NCBI GenBank assembly: GCA_037042915.1
Contig: CM073204.1
Location: 62,001-126,000 of the forward strand
Source of the DNA: Auricularia sp. M13
Lineage: Eukaryota > Basidiomycota > Agaricomycetes > Auriculariales > Auriculariaceae
Length of the DNA stretch: 64,000 nucleotides
Reading direction: 5' to 3'
Numbering within the stretch: position 1 is the stretch's first letter; every line of letters starts with the position of its first letter. Both the position numbers and the translations under genes were made by a program. Below, piece after piece: positions 35,062 through 46,353 of this stretch. Under the pieces are notes generated by a model that saw only the letters and a program-made list of their open reading frames with translations, had not been told where the DNA came from and searched no databases.

Positions 35062-36502
35062 ATGTCGCAGGACGCGGCAGCGCCGCCGCCGCCCCAGCTG
35101 CTGTACGACATTCTCGAGCGAATAGTGTGGCTGGCGCCCGATGCCGCGTTAGTTGTGCTCTGCCGGGTGTCGCGCGACCTGCGGTTTCTCGCAGAACAGG
35201 AGCTCTATCGCGTCCTCGACTTCCAACGCGTGCTCAATGAGCCCACTGTCCGCTGCCTCGAGACCATAGAGGGCGCGCCGCGGCTCGGGAAGTACGTGCG
35301 CGTGCTCAAGCTCGGTACCAACCTGCGCTATTACAGCCAACGAGTCACGGCGCTCACCGGACTCGTCGTCAACGTGCTCGAGCTCATGCCCCACCTCCGC
35401 GCTCTCAGCCTCCCTCATCTCGATCGGATTGTCGACGCCGAGCCGCGCGTGATAGATGTCATCGCCGACATGCCAAACCTCACCGACATGGACATTTCCT
35501 GGCAGCCAGAACTAGCACCCCTTCTCATGAAGCTGCCTCCTCTCAGATATCTCGCGTTTGACGCCGGTTCTAGACTTCACAATCATTTTGACAACGACTA
35601 TCTGGAGCGCTTGCTCGAGGTTTGCGCGCCGACACTGGAGGACCTTCGTCTTACAGGCTACGGACTCGCCCAGTTCCTCCTCCCGCGGCCGCAGCTCGTA
35701 TACCCTGTCTGCGTGGAGCTGCGTCTCCTTTTCTGCGACCCGCTCGAAGTCAACATCGCACAAGCCTTCCCGAGCGTGCGATGTCTCGAGATCTTTCCAA
35801 ACCAGGTGGAGCCCCTGGAACTGCTCACGAACGCCGAAAGCTTCCCCCAGTTGGAGCTGGCGACGCTGGGCATCGATGTTGCGGGGTACACCGCAGAGAA
35901 GCAGGGGAAGGGACGGTTGCTACCGCACCTCGCGCTGTTCAGTTCCGCGGACAAGATCACGCACGAGGGCATCCTGTCGCTCGTCGGGCTCCTCCAGGCG
36001 GACAAGCTGCTCAGCATCCAGCTGCCGCATAACTTTCACCCGAAGGAGACGCCCACGCTGATGGCCCGCATATTTGCCGTCTGCCCCAGCCTGCAATTCT
36101 TCACCGCGCAGCTGACGGTACGCGATGTAAGCCTGCAGCATCCATTCTGCACGAGCATCGATGGTTTCTCACGCATGATCGTTGGTCTTGCCGCAGCTCC
36201 CTCAACTCTTCGCGACGATCCTGTCGTCGGGCCCGCCGACGCTCAAGTCCGTCTCGCTGCGCTGCCCGATGGGCGACGTCATCTCGGTGGACCCCGTGTA
36301 CGACCTCATCCGGCCCTCGCTCAACGCGCTGCGCACGCGCTGTCCAGACCTCACCCTCATCGAGGTGCGCCGCTCGGAGATACTCTCGCCCGAGCCCGAC
36401 CTGCACGTCCGCCTCGCGCCGTGGGACGGCGGCGAGCTGCGCTGGTTCAAGCGCACCGGCCGCCAGTTGCCCGCCCATCCCGGGTTTGCATTCAGATATT
36501 GA
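35062..36502 (+). CDS. F-box-like / leucine-rich-repeat protein
   Basis: 453 residues in exons 35062-36117 and 36197-36502. The N-terminus PPPPQLLYDILERIVWLAPD followed by LVVLCRVSRDLRFLAEQELYRVLDF has the layout of a degenerate F-box (helix, then the V/S-R / LY pattern). The rest is a series of LRR-like beta/alpha units (MPHLRALSLPHL, MPNLTDMDISWQ, FPSVRCLEIFPNQ, PTLKSVSLRCP). Such proteins are a large family in Agaricomycetes and probably act as SCF ubiquitin-ligase adaptors; substrate unknown. The F-box call is by pattern only. Confidence 0.78.
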
Positions 36503-36818
36503 GATTGGGGGGACCGGACTTTCATTGTGCTGTACTATGCATGGCACTCGAGAGAAGGACAAACTTCAAGGACGTGTATGGCTTCCTGTTAGTGACGATA
36601 TTAGAGTACATTGTAGTGTAAAGTACAGCATTGATGTGTGTCCCGACGAATTACGCTACAGAGGTTAGGCTACAACTCGAACAGTCTCGCTGACCGATGT
36701 GGAAAGAAATGGAAAAGAAAGCTGAAAGGTCCGTTTATAGCCCAGATGTCCGTTTGGCCGTCGCTTCATTCATGAATTGGCAAGTCGTAACGGTTCTCGT
36801 GAATCATCAGCAATTGGG
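36503..36818. other. Convergent intergenic interval
   Basis: 3' ends of the LRR-like gene and the CK2 gene; AT-rich, no feature seen. Confidence 0.5.
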
Positions 36819-38079
36819 TCACCCTTCCGGCGAGCAGGACATACCAAAGTATTTGTGCCGCATGGCCTCACGCGCGGTCAAACGCTCCGCATGGTCGTAC
36901 TTGAACAGGCCATCAAGTAGGTCAAACGCCTCATCGCTCACGAACGGGGCGTTTTCCGGCTCGAGAAAATGCGACCAGGGTCGCCGTGGATAGCTACGGA
37001 GGTCGGAACAAAATGAGTAAAGGCCCGACTGAAAAGTAGGATGACTAACCGGTTGGTCAGGGTGAGCTCCTCGTCGAGCAGGACGTCATACTTCTCAAGG
37101 CAGATCCACAGATCGTCGGTGCCGAGTACTTTGGCGATGCGTCTCAGCTGCGATGCCTTGTCTGTCCCGCGGAAGAACGCGTCTTTCCGGAACACCTGCA
37201 GCAAGAGCCGGTGAGAAACAATCAGGTGGGCGGGCACGAGGACACGGAGACGGACGAGCGCGGCAAAGATACAGCCAAAGGACCAGAGGTCGATCGAGTA
37301 GTCGTAGTATGCGTAGCCCGCGAGCAGCTCCGGCGCCTTGTAGTGCAGCGTGCTCACGCGCACGTTGTACGGGCGCCGCGGGTGGTAGAACTCCGCGATG
37401 CCCCAGTCAATGAGGCGCAGCTGCGTCCGTGCGAGGCGGGCGTAAGTAGAGGACGCCGGGAACTCGGCAGAGAACGCACTTGGCGCCGCGTGTGGTCAAT
37501 GACGACGTTGCCCGGCTTGACGTCGCGGTGCATGATCCCGCGCGAGTGCGCCCAGTCGAGCGCGCTCAGGAGCGCGTGCATGTAGAAGCGCACATCATCT
37601 GGCTGCAGCGCGCCGAAGCCCGTGGTGCAGTCGACGTGCTCCAAGACGAGCGCCGGATTGTCCGATCCGCCTGGGTCGCGCACGATGTCGAGCACGCGGA
37701 TAATGTTGGTCCCCCCGCGCAGGTTTTGCAGGATCTTGAGCTCGCTCTGGACCTTGCGCGGCTTGGTCGGCTTGAGGATCTTGATGATGACGCGCGCGGC
37801 TGTCGGGACATGCTTGCCCTCGAATACCTATAGCAAGATTAGCGTAGGAAGGTGTGAAAGTGCGACAAAGACGTGCCTCGCTGTATCTTCCATGGCCAAC
37901 TTGCTGGCCTACTTCGTACGCCGTGCTATCTCCCCACGGTATTTCCAAGTTTTCTAAGGCAGATGACGAGGACTGCGAGCAGGCCACTATCTGTGCTCAC
38001 CATAGTCATACCAGTCGGGCCCAAGGACGGCGCACGCGTCCGCGTAGCAACGCGAGACAGAGACCACCTGGGTACTCAT
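36819..38079 (-). CDS. Casein kinase 2 alpha-like Ser/Thr kinase, copy 1
   Basis: Constitutively active acidophilic kinase of the CK2 type. Exon 1 (38079-38001) encodes [20 protein letters not shown] and PDWYDY; exon 2 (37953-37877) ENLEIPWG to GHGRYSE; then VFEGKHVPT, the catalytic Lys in [20 protein letters not shown], the CK2-specific DWG ([14 protein letters not shown]), [19 protein letters not shown] and the C-lobe end [19 protein letters not shown]. About seven exons. The intron after SEV-type GRYSE needs a GC donor (37875-37876). Exon 2 is 77 nt, exactly as in copy 2 at 41462. The basic stretch [12 protein letters not shown] is less Lys-rich than in ordinary CK2 alpha, so it may be a diverged paralog. 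Another short 3' exon cannot be excluded because TTTGGTATGT at the end looks like a donor. Confidence 0.9.
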
Positions 38080-38861
38080 GTTGTTTGAGGCATGTAGACG
38101 CAGATCTTGCAGCACCAAGTCATTCGCGGGATCATCTTACTTATATAGGAACCTCCTCGCATCATATAGGAACGAATGAGATGCCGGCAGTGAAATTCTA
38201 TAGCCTTCACTGCCCGCAGCAGCGGGAAGGCATGTACGGGACTGACTGTGCGCGGTGCTGACGTTGGCGCCGGAAGTCGATATGTCAGTACCAGCGCGTT
38301 GCTGAAGGTCGTGCAGGTTGGCCGGAGCAGCACGGAGGATGCTTGGTCATCGTCAGGAAGCGAGCACGCGAGCTGGCCGGGCCCGACAGTGACTAGTGAC
38401 CATGGGGTGGAAGCATCTGCGGCGCAAGTCAAGGCGGTGAAGCATACGTCGCGTGCTAGGGCAATTATTGCCTTCCGCAGCCAGTTGTACAAGGTTTGAA
38501 GAGCAACATTGCATGGCAGAGCAGTCTGAGATCCATGTAAAGGCATAGAAAGGCGATGAAGTTTGGAGTCCACGTCGTCGCTGCAGCGCGGGACTGCGGA
38601 GGATGAGGTCAAAAGAGTCCCAGATCGCGAGAAAAGCATTTTCCAGGGCCTCCGTTCGAGTCCTGGAGAGGGCATAATGATAGAAAGAAAAGTGCAGGGG
38701 TTTTCAATATTTTCGGGTGGCAGATGAGAGTCGGCGAGGAAGGGTCCGGGAGTCCGGAACGGAAAGGACCGGAAGCGTATCCCGCACCGCACCGACGCCG
38801 GCGGCGACGACGACGGCGACAACGAACGCCAGAGCCCAGCGCAAGCGATAGCCGGAACGCA
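38080..38861. other. Divergent interval between CK2 copy 1 and ada2
   Basis: 782 bp. A minus-strand open frame covers much of it but lacks support (see rejected items). Presumably carries both promoters. Confidence 0.5.
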
Positions 38862-40835
38862 ATGACCGTAACGAACCGCAAGCGACCCAACCCGGCCGAC
38901 GACATACTCGGTGAGCTCGTTGTGGCGGCCTTTGATCAACGCCGTTGACGGCGACGAGCAGCCCTATCCGAGCCCGGAATGCAGATAGAATGCGACTCGT
39001 GTATGCTCGACCTTACCCACTCGATCAGGATCAAGTGCGCGCACCCAGTCTGCGAGCCCGGCGACGGCGTCGACATATGCCCATCCTGTTTTTGTCGCGG
39101 GGCAGAATTCGGCAAGCACAAGAACAACCACCCGTACAGAGTTATCGTACGTTCAATGATTAGTCGCTGCATGTCCGAGTTATATGTGGCTAACTTGGCA
39201 CTTTGATCTAGGAAATGCACTCGTATCCTATTTTCACCGAAGATTGGGGCGCAGACGAGTACGTTCTCAGCTCATCTCATAACTCCCAAACATTCTTATG
39301 ATTCTTACAGAGAGCTCCTCCTCGTTGATGGCTTATTAAACTCGGGCATGGGCAACTGGCAGGCCGTCGCAGAACATATTGGCACGCGCACCAAGGAAGA
39401 GGTCGAGAAGCACTACAACGACGTCTACATCGACTCGCCGTTCTACCCGTTACCGGTTATGACGAACGACTTCTCGCATATTGACGCGGACGACTTCCGC
39501 GCAGCGAAACGGCGCCGCATCGAACGTATGAACGAACAGCCCATCGCCCCGCCACCACAACAGGTCGTCTCTCTCCCAGGCGTGCACGAGGTTGCGCACT
39601 ACCTGCCTGGCCGTCTGGAGTTTGAAGTCGAGATCGACAACGAGGCCGAGGACCTGATCAAGGACCTTGAATTTGGGCTAGTAGACGCGTACGGCGGGGA
39701 CCAGATTCCCGAGGACCCGAACGACGTGGACGTCAAGGCGCGCGCAAAATGGCTCGAGGAACGCGCCGCGCAGCAGCACGCGCCGGTAAACGGCAAGACG
39801 CTGCCTGGCATGTCGCTCCTGGTGAACGGCGACGGCGTCAAGAGCGAACGCACGACGCCCGCGCCGCCTTCTGACGATAAGAAGGCCGAAGACGAGGAAG
39901 AGGCTGTCGACCCGCCGCCGATGGAGAGCGCAGAGAGCATCGCATTCAAGCTCACGCTCATCGACATGTACAGCGACCGTGTCCGCAAGCGCAAAGAGTC
40001 CAAGGCATTCGTACTCGACCGCGGCCTTCTCGACATCAAACGCGTCAAGGAGAAAGAGAAGGAGCAGCAGCCCAAGGAATTCTCGTCCAAGTTCAAGGCG
40101 TTTGCGCGCTTGCAGACAGCCGAGGACTACGAGAGCTTCCTGAATGGCATGATCTGTGCGTTCCTTGCATCCATTCATACTTCAATCTGACACGCTTTAG
40201 ACGAGCTCCTTCTCCGAAAACGCATCATGAGCCTGCAAGAGTGGCGGCGACTGGGTCTGACCTCGCCGCAGGAGGTGGAAAAGTACGACCGCGAGCGCGC
40301 ACAACGGACGCAGCGGCAGGCAATCGAGCGCGGGTACTTTCCCTTGGACGCGACGACGAAGAAGGACATCCTGAGCGCGACGCCTCAGCCGCAGCCAGAG
40401 CGCCGCCCGCCGCGCGCGCCATTGCAGCTGCAGACGGCGCCGTCGCTGCACCTGCTGAACGCGGCGGAGCAGACGCTGTGCGCGCAGTTGCGCATCCTCC
40501 CGCGGCCGTACCTCGTCATCAAGGAGACGCTCGTGCGCGAGTTCGCGCGCCGCGGCGGGCGGCTGCGGCGCAAGGAGGCCAAGGAACTCGTGCGCATCGA
40601 CGGGAACAAGGTCACGAAGATCTGGGATTTCCTCGTCCAGGCTGGCGTGCTCAAGCTGCCGACCCTGACCCTCGAGTCCGGCGATGCCCTGCCGCCTCCC
40701 GAGGCAGCGCCGCTGCAGATCGAGGCGCCACCCCCGCCTCCGCCAGTCGAAGTGGCCGCGCCGCCGCCAGTGTATATGAACGGCACGTCGACGTCTTCGT
40801 CTACGCCGTTCTCGTCGTTCTTGCCCATGACATGA
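38862..40835 (+). CDS. ADA2: Ada2, SAGA/ADA histone acetyltransferase adaptor
   Basis: Subunit that stimulates Gcn5 in SAGA. Exons 38862-38910, 38962-39146, 39212-39258, 39311-40155 and 40201-40835, all in phase. Order of domains: N-terminal ZZ zinc finger (IECDSCMLDLTHSIRIKCAH ... DICPSCFCRG), SANT/Myb domain (FTEDWGADEELLLVDGLL ... NWQAVAEHIG, EEVEKHYNDVYI), a central region with the Ada2 landmark LPGRLEFEVEIDNEAEDLI, and a C-terminal SWIRM domain (LLNAAEQTLCAQLRILPRPY to KIWDFLVQAGVL). After SWIRM an unusual Pro-rich tail of about 55 residues ends FSSFLPMT. Otherwise a standard Ada2. Confidence 0.95.
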
Positions 40836-41461
40836 TTGTGCTTTTAGTTGTAGATGCGCTATGCGGTATATTTATATGTATTTTAGAAGGGATTAGTCGC
40901 TGAACATTGCTCTCGATACTTGCTAGCAACATCAGTCCTTGATCTCAGGCTGAGAGCTTTGGCTATCGACGCTGATGTCCTCGACAGTGTTCCGCGCGCT
41001 TCGTTGCCACACTACATGCTGCTATTGACGACAACGCTTTGGGCGTCGTAGCAGACATTGCCAACATTGGCATCCCTTCCTGATGAGCGCTCTTATCGCT
41101 GTGTGTGGTAACGCGTGAGACGGCGTCTTCATTGCTGCTGCGGACGGCGAGCACTGGCTGACTGTCCCCATTTGCAACCGCCGTCAACGCGTCACGCAAT
41201 GACCCCTGACCTCGTGCTGCCTGCCGGCCAACAGTAGCTCGCCGCCGGCTTGATCGTTAGGCCGGTCTAGGGTAACGACGAGAGCCGTTATCGCTGCGGA
41301 CGGCGACACGAGGCCTGTTCTCATCACCGCAAACAACGTTCCAGGCTGGGTTCCTTCACACGTCCCACTCACAGTCATCGCCTAGCGCGCGCATCACGCA
41401 ACCCCCGATATCTTTTGTGCATTGTCCATAAGAGGTTGGCCGTTGCCAGCCGAGTCCCGCG
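40836..41461. other. Intergenic interval
   Basis: 626 bp between ada2 and CK2 copy 2. No gene or repeat recognised. Confidence 0.5.
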
Positions 41462-42709
41462 ATGGCTGCCTCTGACCTCGTCGTCTCCGTCTCCCGCGTT
41501 TATGCGGATGCTTGTGCCGAGCTGGGCCCTGAGTGGTACGACTATGGTACGCACGTCGTTGTCCAAGCTGCTCGGCGCTGATAGCTTGCAGACAAGCTGC
41601 AGATTCAGTGGGGGCCGCAGGAGCCCTACGAGATCATGCGGCGTATCGGGCGTGGCAAGTACAGCGAGGTTCGTGCATCTGCCCCGGTCGTCCCTATCGT
41701 TAATTCTGACTATCTTCGTATTAGACATTCGAGGCTCTCCATCTCCCCACGTCTGGAACGGTCGTGATCAAAGTCCTCAAGCCCGTCAAGCGCAAGAAGA
41801 TCAAGCGCGAGCTCAAGATCCTACAGAACCTGAGCAACACCTCGCCCGTCAACATCATCCGCCTGCTCGATATTGTGCGCGATGTAGACTCCAAAATTCC
41901 CAGCCTCATCACGGAGTACGTCGACAACTGCGACTTCCGCACTCTCTACCCCCGTCTCTCCGCCGAAGACGTGTGCTTCTACATGTTCGAACTGCTTAAG
42001 GCGCTCGATTGGGCACACGCCCGTGGGATAATGCACCGCGACGTGAAGCCGCATAATGTGATGATAGACGATTCACGCCGTATGGTACGCAGAATTGTTG
42101 GTCTTCCTGTCCCACTCTCCTCACACTCTCTACAGTTGCGGCTTATCGACTGGGGTCTCGCAGAATTCTACCACCCAGGCGTGGCGTATAACGTCCGCGT
42201 CGCGTCGCGGTGCTACAAAGGACCAGAACTCCTCGTCGGATACGAATACTACGACTATAGCCTGGATCTGTGGTCGTTAGGCTGTATGCTGGCTTCTATC
42301 GTGCGTATTATCCGCCCTATCGCTAATGAAAACTCATTGCGTTCGTGCGCGGCAGATCTTCCGTAAAGAGCCCTTCTTCCACGGACGGGACAACAACGAC
42401 CAGCTGGTGCGCATCGCCAAGTTTCTCGGGACAGACGGCCTCAACGACTATCTCGACGCGTACAACATCCCGCTCGACCCGCTCTTCAACGACATCCTCG
42501 GCCGGTTTGCACATCCCCTTCGTTTTGTTCGCTCGTTTACTCATGGAAGTAGGTATCCAAGGAAGCCGTGGACCTCGTTTATCACGTCCGAGAACCAGCG
42601 CTACGTGTCCAATGAGGTAGTTGACTTCCTCGACGGTCTCCTGAGGTATGATCATGCGGAGCGTTTGACGGCGCAGGAAGCTATGGCACACCGATATTTC
42701 GGTGAGTAA
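41462..42709 (+). CDS. Casein kinase 2 alpha-like Ser/Thr kinase, copy 2
   Basis: Exons 41462-41546, 41592-41668, 41725-42084, 42136-42300, 42356-42504 and 42553-42709. Starts [20 protein letters not shown], followed by [24 protein letters not shown], the Gly loop [12 protein letters not shown], the catalytic Lys in [19 protein letters not shown] (a Lys-rich cluster as in true CK2 alpha), [41 protein letters not shown] and [20 protein letters not shown]. Closer than copy 1 to classical CK2 alpha in the basic cluster. The final GGTGAGTAA would also make a perfect splice donor, so the true C-terminus could extend further. About 3.4 kb from copy 1 in opposite orientation, with ada2 between. Confidence 0.92.
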
Positions 42710-43122
42710 TTTGCAGTGTGACGATAGAGCTGGGCTGATGCAACACATCGGCCAGACACGGTACGGAATGCTGAGTGAATAGCGAAGGCACATCCATGCG
42801 TGTCATTTCTACCCACTGGCTGCCAGTCGCGCTGCAGGATCGCTCTGGATCTCGTACGATTGTCGCTCTCCATCCATGTATGACATAGAAATTCTAGGAT
42901 TGATACTATTGGTGTTTCAAACCGCTTTCGATGGCAGACGCGAAGAAGCTAAACAATACATGAGCAATAAGGAATCCGCAACAACTACTCTACAATACGT
43001 CCCTCCAAAAAAACCGGCGCACTCTATCCTGGTCCATAAATTTCTCTTCGTAGTGTTCCTGAGTATCCCTGTCGAGCCTGGCGAAATTTTATTCAGCCTG
43101 TTCGGTCACAGGTTGGCAAGAC
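42710..43122. other. Convergent intergenic interval
   Basis: 3' ends of CK2 copy 2 and the F-box-like gene; nothing else seen. Confidence 0.5.
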
Positions 43123-44598
43123 TCACGTCAGATTCACGTCTAAGGATATGTCACGGGAGGCCAGATAACCGTCGAGCAAGAAGGCAATGACCATCCAACT
43201 GCCAATGCCGCCGCGGTCCGTCTCGTCCCACAATTGGATGGTTTTCAGGTCTGGCGCCTGCTCCATCCAGGAGTCTATATTGTTCTTTATGGGCATGACG
43301 ACCTGCCACAGAATCACCCGCGTTGAGGCGCGAGTATGTATCGACCCATCCCAGCCGAGCACTCCCATGACGATGAGCGTGTGCAGCTGCGGCGGCATGT
43401 GCGTAAGGGTGGGTAGCAAGCATGAAATGAGGGTAAGGACGGTCACTGCGGTGAACCCGCCAAGGCTGCCTGCCATGACTCCGCCACATTGTCTGATGCT
43501 AAGTTCGGTCAGTCGATCCTGGATTGGCGAAGAGATGACTTCCTCCAGTGGACGAAGGAACGGCTGCCAATTAACCCAGAATATTTCGCGCAAGCGCAAG
43601 ACACGAAGATTGGGCGCGTGCGCGAGCAAGGAATGTAGATAGGGTGCTTCAAGCTCACACCAGATGAGCTTGAGCGTATGAAGAGCTGGAAACGTCCAGA
43701 AGTTTGAGTCGGGTGCATGCAGCTGATGTCGGTATAGCGAGAGAAACTCGATGCGCGCGAAAAGACCGGCGTAGTCTGGAAGCGGAAACTCCAGCGTTGT
43801 CACCGTCCAGGGTACATCAGGCGCGTTCAGCCGGATTGGCTCCTGCGGGCTACCAAGCGCTAAGCGAGTTATTGATGCGCGGCCCGACGTGGAAAGGCAC
43901 TGCACGAGGCCTGTCGTGCGACGCAGGTCACCGGCGACGTGGAGCACCAGGTCGTCGACATTGACGCATTGCACAAGCAAACGGTCCACAGCTGCTTTCA
44001 GGTCCTTCCACAACACAGCACGACGTCGTCTGAGCTGAAAGCGTTTGGACGAAAACACCGGCTGCATCGCATGTTCGCAGGTCAGGTCAGGCAAGTACCG
44101 CATCTCACGCGGCAACTCCAGCCGCCGCACAGCTCGCGCGAGCTCGGGTCTGCCCGCGACCGCGCGGGCGAAGAGGATGCAGGTTTTCGCATTGCACAGC
44201 GAGACATCGGTGTAAAGAACGTCCGTTGCGCACGCGTACCATGCGCGACAGACGAGCGTACAGGCTCGGAGGCTGGCCGGTGAAGGTGGATCGAGTGGCC
44301 CAAGCCAGCGGTGCCCGCGATCGTCGCGGCCGAAGTGGGCACGGGCGGCCAGGATGCGAAAGATGCGTAGCTGGATCTCTGGCGGAAGATGCGTGGCGGG
44401 GTTGCGCGCGTTCGTATGTTGCGTCCAGCGTCGCTTCGATTCGGACAGGTGCTCCTGGAGCGGCACCAGGCATTCATATATAAGCAACCAGACTGCAACG
44501 CAGACCACACAGAGCAGGATGGCTGGCCAGAAAACCACAACGAAGACAACCTTTGCCGTGACCCAGAAAACTTTGGCAACGCGCTCTGATAGTGCCAT
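43123..44598 (-). CDS. Membrane-anchored F-box/LRR-like protein
   Basis: 491-residue single-exon protein. A strongly hydrophobic helix near the N-terminus (VVFWPAILLCVVCVAVWLLI, about residues 20-39) is followed by an F-box-like module: HLPPEIQLRIFRILAARAHF, then LRACTLVCRAWYACATDVLY. The rest is LRR-like (FPALHTLKLIWCELEAPYL, APNLRVLRLREIF, RLTELSIRQCGG). An F-box behind a transmembrane anchor would place a possible SCF adaptor at a membrane; this is inference. Start chosen at the ATG that gives MALSERVAKVFW; the first F-box Met would remove the helix, but the open frame and the clean hydrophobic segment favour the long form. Confidence 0.75.
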   Translation of the reverse strand: MALSERVAKVFWVTAKVVFVVVFWPAILLCVVCVAVWLLIYECLVPLQEHLSESKRRWTQHTNARNPATHLPPEIQLRIFRILAARAHFGRDDRGHRWLGPLDPPSPASLRACTLVCRAWYACATDVLYTDVSLCNAKTCILFARAVAGRPELARAVRRLELPREMRYLPDLTCEHAMQPVFSSKRFQLRRRRAVLWKDLKAAVDRLLVQCVNVDDLVLHVAGDLRRTTGLVQCLSTSGRASITRLALGSPQEPIRLNAPDVPWTVTTLEFPLPDYAGLFARIEFLSLYRHQLHAPDSNFWTFPALHTLKLIWCELEAPYLHSLLAHAPNLRVLRLREIFWVNWQPFLRPLEEVISSPIQDRLTELSIRQCGGVMAGSLGGFTAVTVLTLISCLLPTLTHMPPQLHTLIVMGVLGWDGSIHTRASTRVILWQVVMPIKNNIDSWMEQAPDLKTIQLWDETDRGGIGSWMVIAFLLDGYLASRDISLDVNLT

Positions 44599-45419
44599 CG
44601 CCTCGTTATATGGCGATTGGGGATCGCGCGGGGATCAAGTCGAATAGTCGATTGCGAGGGGTGGCTATACGAAAGGGAGCCGTACTGTGCAATTATGGCG
44701 CTAGGAAATGGGAACCTGCCGCTGACATGTCGACTTGGAGGAAGGGTAGCGTCATGGCTCTTATTGTGCCCGGAAGCTTGGACTTGGAAGGGAGCCGCGG
44801 TTGCAATATGAAGAAGGGCCGGCGGTGCTGCAGTTGGCAAGCATTACAACTGAGTTCAAATGTCCAACCATGCTTGTTTCCTTCCTCCCATCGTCTGTCC
44901 ATCTAAACACTCACAGCGTCATCACATGCATTAAAAAAAACGGACGCCGTCACTGATATCGGTGCCGACTGAGGCGCATGATTCTGCGTCCAGTACCAGA
45001 TTTCTGCGAGCGCCGAACTTGACCTTAGACTTTCGCAATGCTGCCATCCTGGATGCCTTCGCTCACCCCCCAAAATTTTCTCTAAACTGGCATATGGGGG
45101 CTGTACTAAGTGAACTCAACTTCACTTAACATGAACCTGCCATCGTTACGTTCGACTTTGATACCAACCCCGTCGCATCGGGCCTCCTTGCAGGACGTCA
45201 GGGTCTTTCTCGTTGCATCTTGGCACTCTGAATTCAAGCCGCGGTAATTATTCATTCCTACGTCTTATCAGCATGATAAATTCCAATTGGATGGACATGT
45301 CGAACTTCACTGGCGATTCCTGCACTCGATAAGACTTTTGCATGGCTGTTCCCGCGCAACATGCTGGGGTTATCTCTCGACATGTTCTAATGATCTCGTT
45401 TACCCAATGCCTTTCACCC
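44599..45419. other. Intergenic interval
   Basis: About 800 bp with only short open frames; includes a poly-A run near 44932. No gene supported. Confidence 0.5.
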
Positions 45420-45675
45420 CCTGTTTCCGGACTGTCTCTCACATTTCGAGACAGACTGGACTCCAATCCTAGCCGGTGCTCTTCCCGCCCACTTCCCGCC
45501 GTCACGCCTTGATCGCAATTACTCTATGACTTCAGATAAAAGGCACTGAACAACCTCTACTCTCACTCGCTCATTAATAAGTCGTTCTGCTCCCTCAGTC
45601 GTCCTAACTCGCGCCGTCGACAGGTCAAATATCCCACCGATTCTCAACCAGCCAATTCAATCACCCACCGACGCC
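45420..45675 (+). promoter_or_regulatory. Duplicated promoter/leader of X'
   Basis: Matches the region upstream of X (20400-20660, inverted): the TCTCACATTTCGAGACAGAC block, CTTCCCGCC and a CAGATAAAAG box at about 45533-45542, about 135 bp before the ATG. Blocks kept between copies are candidate regulatory sites. Confidence 0.55.
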
Positions 45676-46353
45676 ATGTCGCACGTATACTTCGATGGCG
45701 AACTCCTCAACTCCTTCGTCGGTGATGTGCTTGACGACGAATTCTCGGCCCTCGTCTACAGCGCCGGAACCACCGCGCAGCGTCGCCGCATCCCTAGCGA
45801 GTACCCAGCGTCCATTCCCGAGAGCCAGGTGCCCGTCCGCGAGAGCCCAGCGCCTATCCGCAAGAACCCGATGCCCGCCTGCGAGAGCCCGGCGCCCATG
45901 CGCCAGGACGCAATGCCCATGCACGAGAGTGCGGTGCTCGTCCGCGAGTGCCGCAGGCGGCGCGTCCGCGACGGCCCCGAGCGCCGCGTCCCGAAGCCCG
46001 AGCGCGCCCAAGTCGTCATCCCCGAGCCGTGCTCGGCCGAGATAGACTACGTCGACGACCCCGAAGACCCCACGGCCGACTACATCTACGGGACAGCCTA
46101 CATCGAGGGCGCGACGGAGCCACCGCGGCGCAGGAGCTCGTTCCGCGAGGCGATGATCCGTGAGGGCGTCCTCAGACCCATCCCGGGCTGCACGATGCTC
46201 ATCAACCCGCTGCTGTACGACGAGTACATGCGCCGGAGGCAGGTCGAGGCGATCATGGCCCAGCCCTCCGCCGCGCAGCTTATGCTCGAGGATCTCCGCA
46301 AGAACGGGCTCAACTCCGAAAGATTCAAGGGGTTCAAGAAGTTCCCTAACTAA
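45676..46353 (+). CDS. Orphan gene X', near copy of X
   Basis: Single-exon 225-residue protein. The same plan as X at 19731-20399: N-terminus LLNSFVGDVLDDEFSALVYS, degenerate heptapeptide units (SQVPVRE SPAPIRK NPMPACE), a basic segment, then a C-terminal half identical to X apart from one residue (KKFPN versus KKIPN at the very end). Differences concentrate in the first ~60 residues, where X' also has three extra residues. No domain recognised; no signal peptide or membrane helix. Function unknown. Intact in both copies. Confidence 0.8.
   Translation: MSHVYFDGELLNSFVGDVLDDEFSALVYSAGTTAQRRRIPSEYPASIPESQVPVRESPAPIRKNPMPACESPAPMRQDAMPMHESAVLVRECRRRRVRDGPERRVPKPERAQVVIPEPCSAEIDYVDDPEDPTADYIYGTAYIEGATEPPRRRSSFREAMIREGVLRPIPGCTMLINPLLYDEYMRRRQVEAIMAQPSAAQLMLEDLRKNGLNSERFKGFKKFPN

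Noticed and set aside
38640-38680. tRNA-like T-loop sequence CGTTCGAGTCC
   Set aside because: The five-base T stem does not pair and no D or anticodon arm is found upstream.
38076-38939. Long minus-strand open frame (287 codons) between CK2 copy 1 and ada2
   Set aside because: It opens with TTG, overlaps the first ada2 exon antisense, has no domain and lies where two promoters are needed. A shorter ATG form (~200 codons) remains possible but unsupported.
41184-41378. Short minus-strand open frames between ada2 and CK2 copy 2
   Set aside because: Too short, no domain, and located in the CK2 promoter region.
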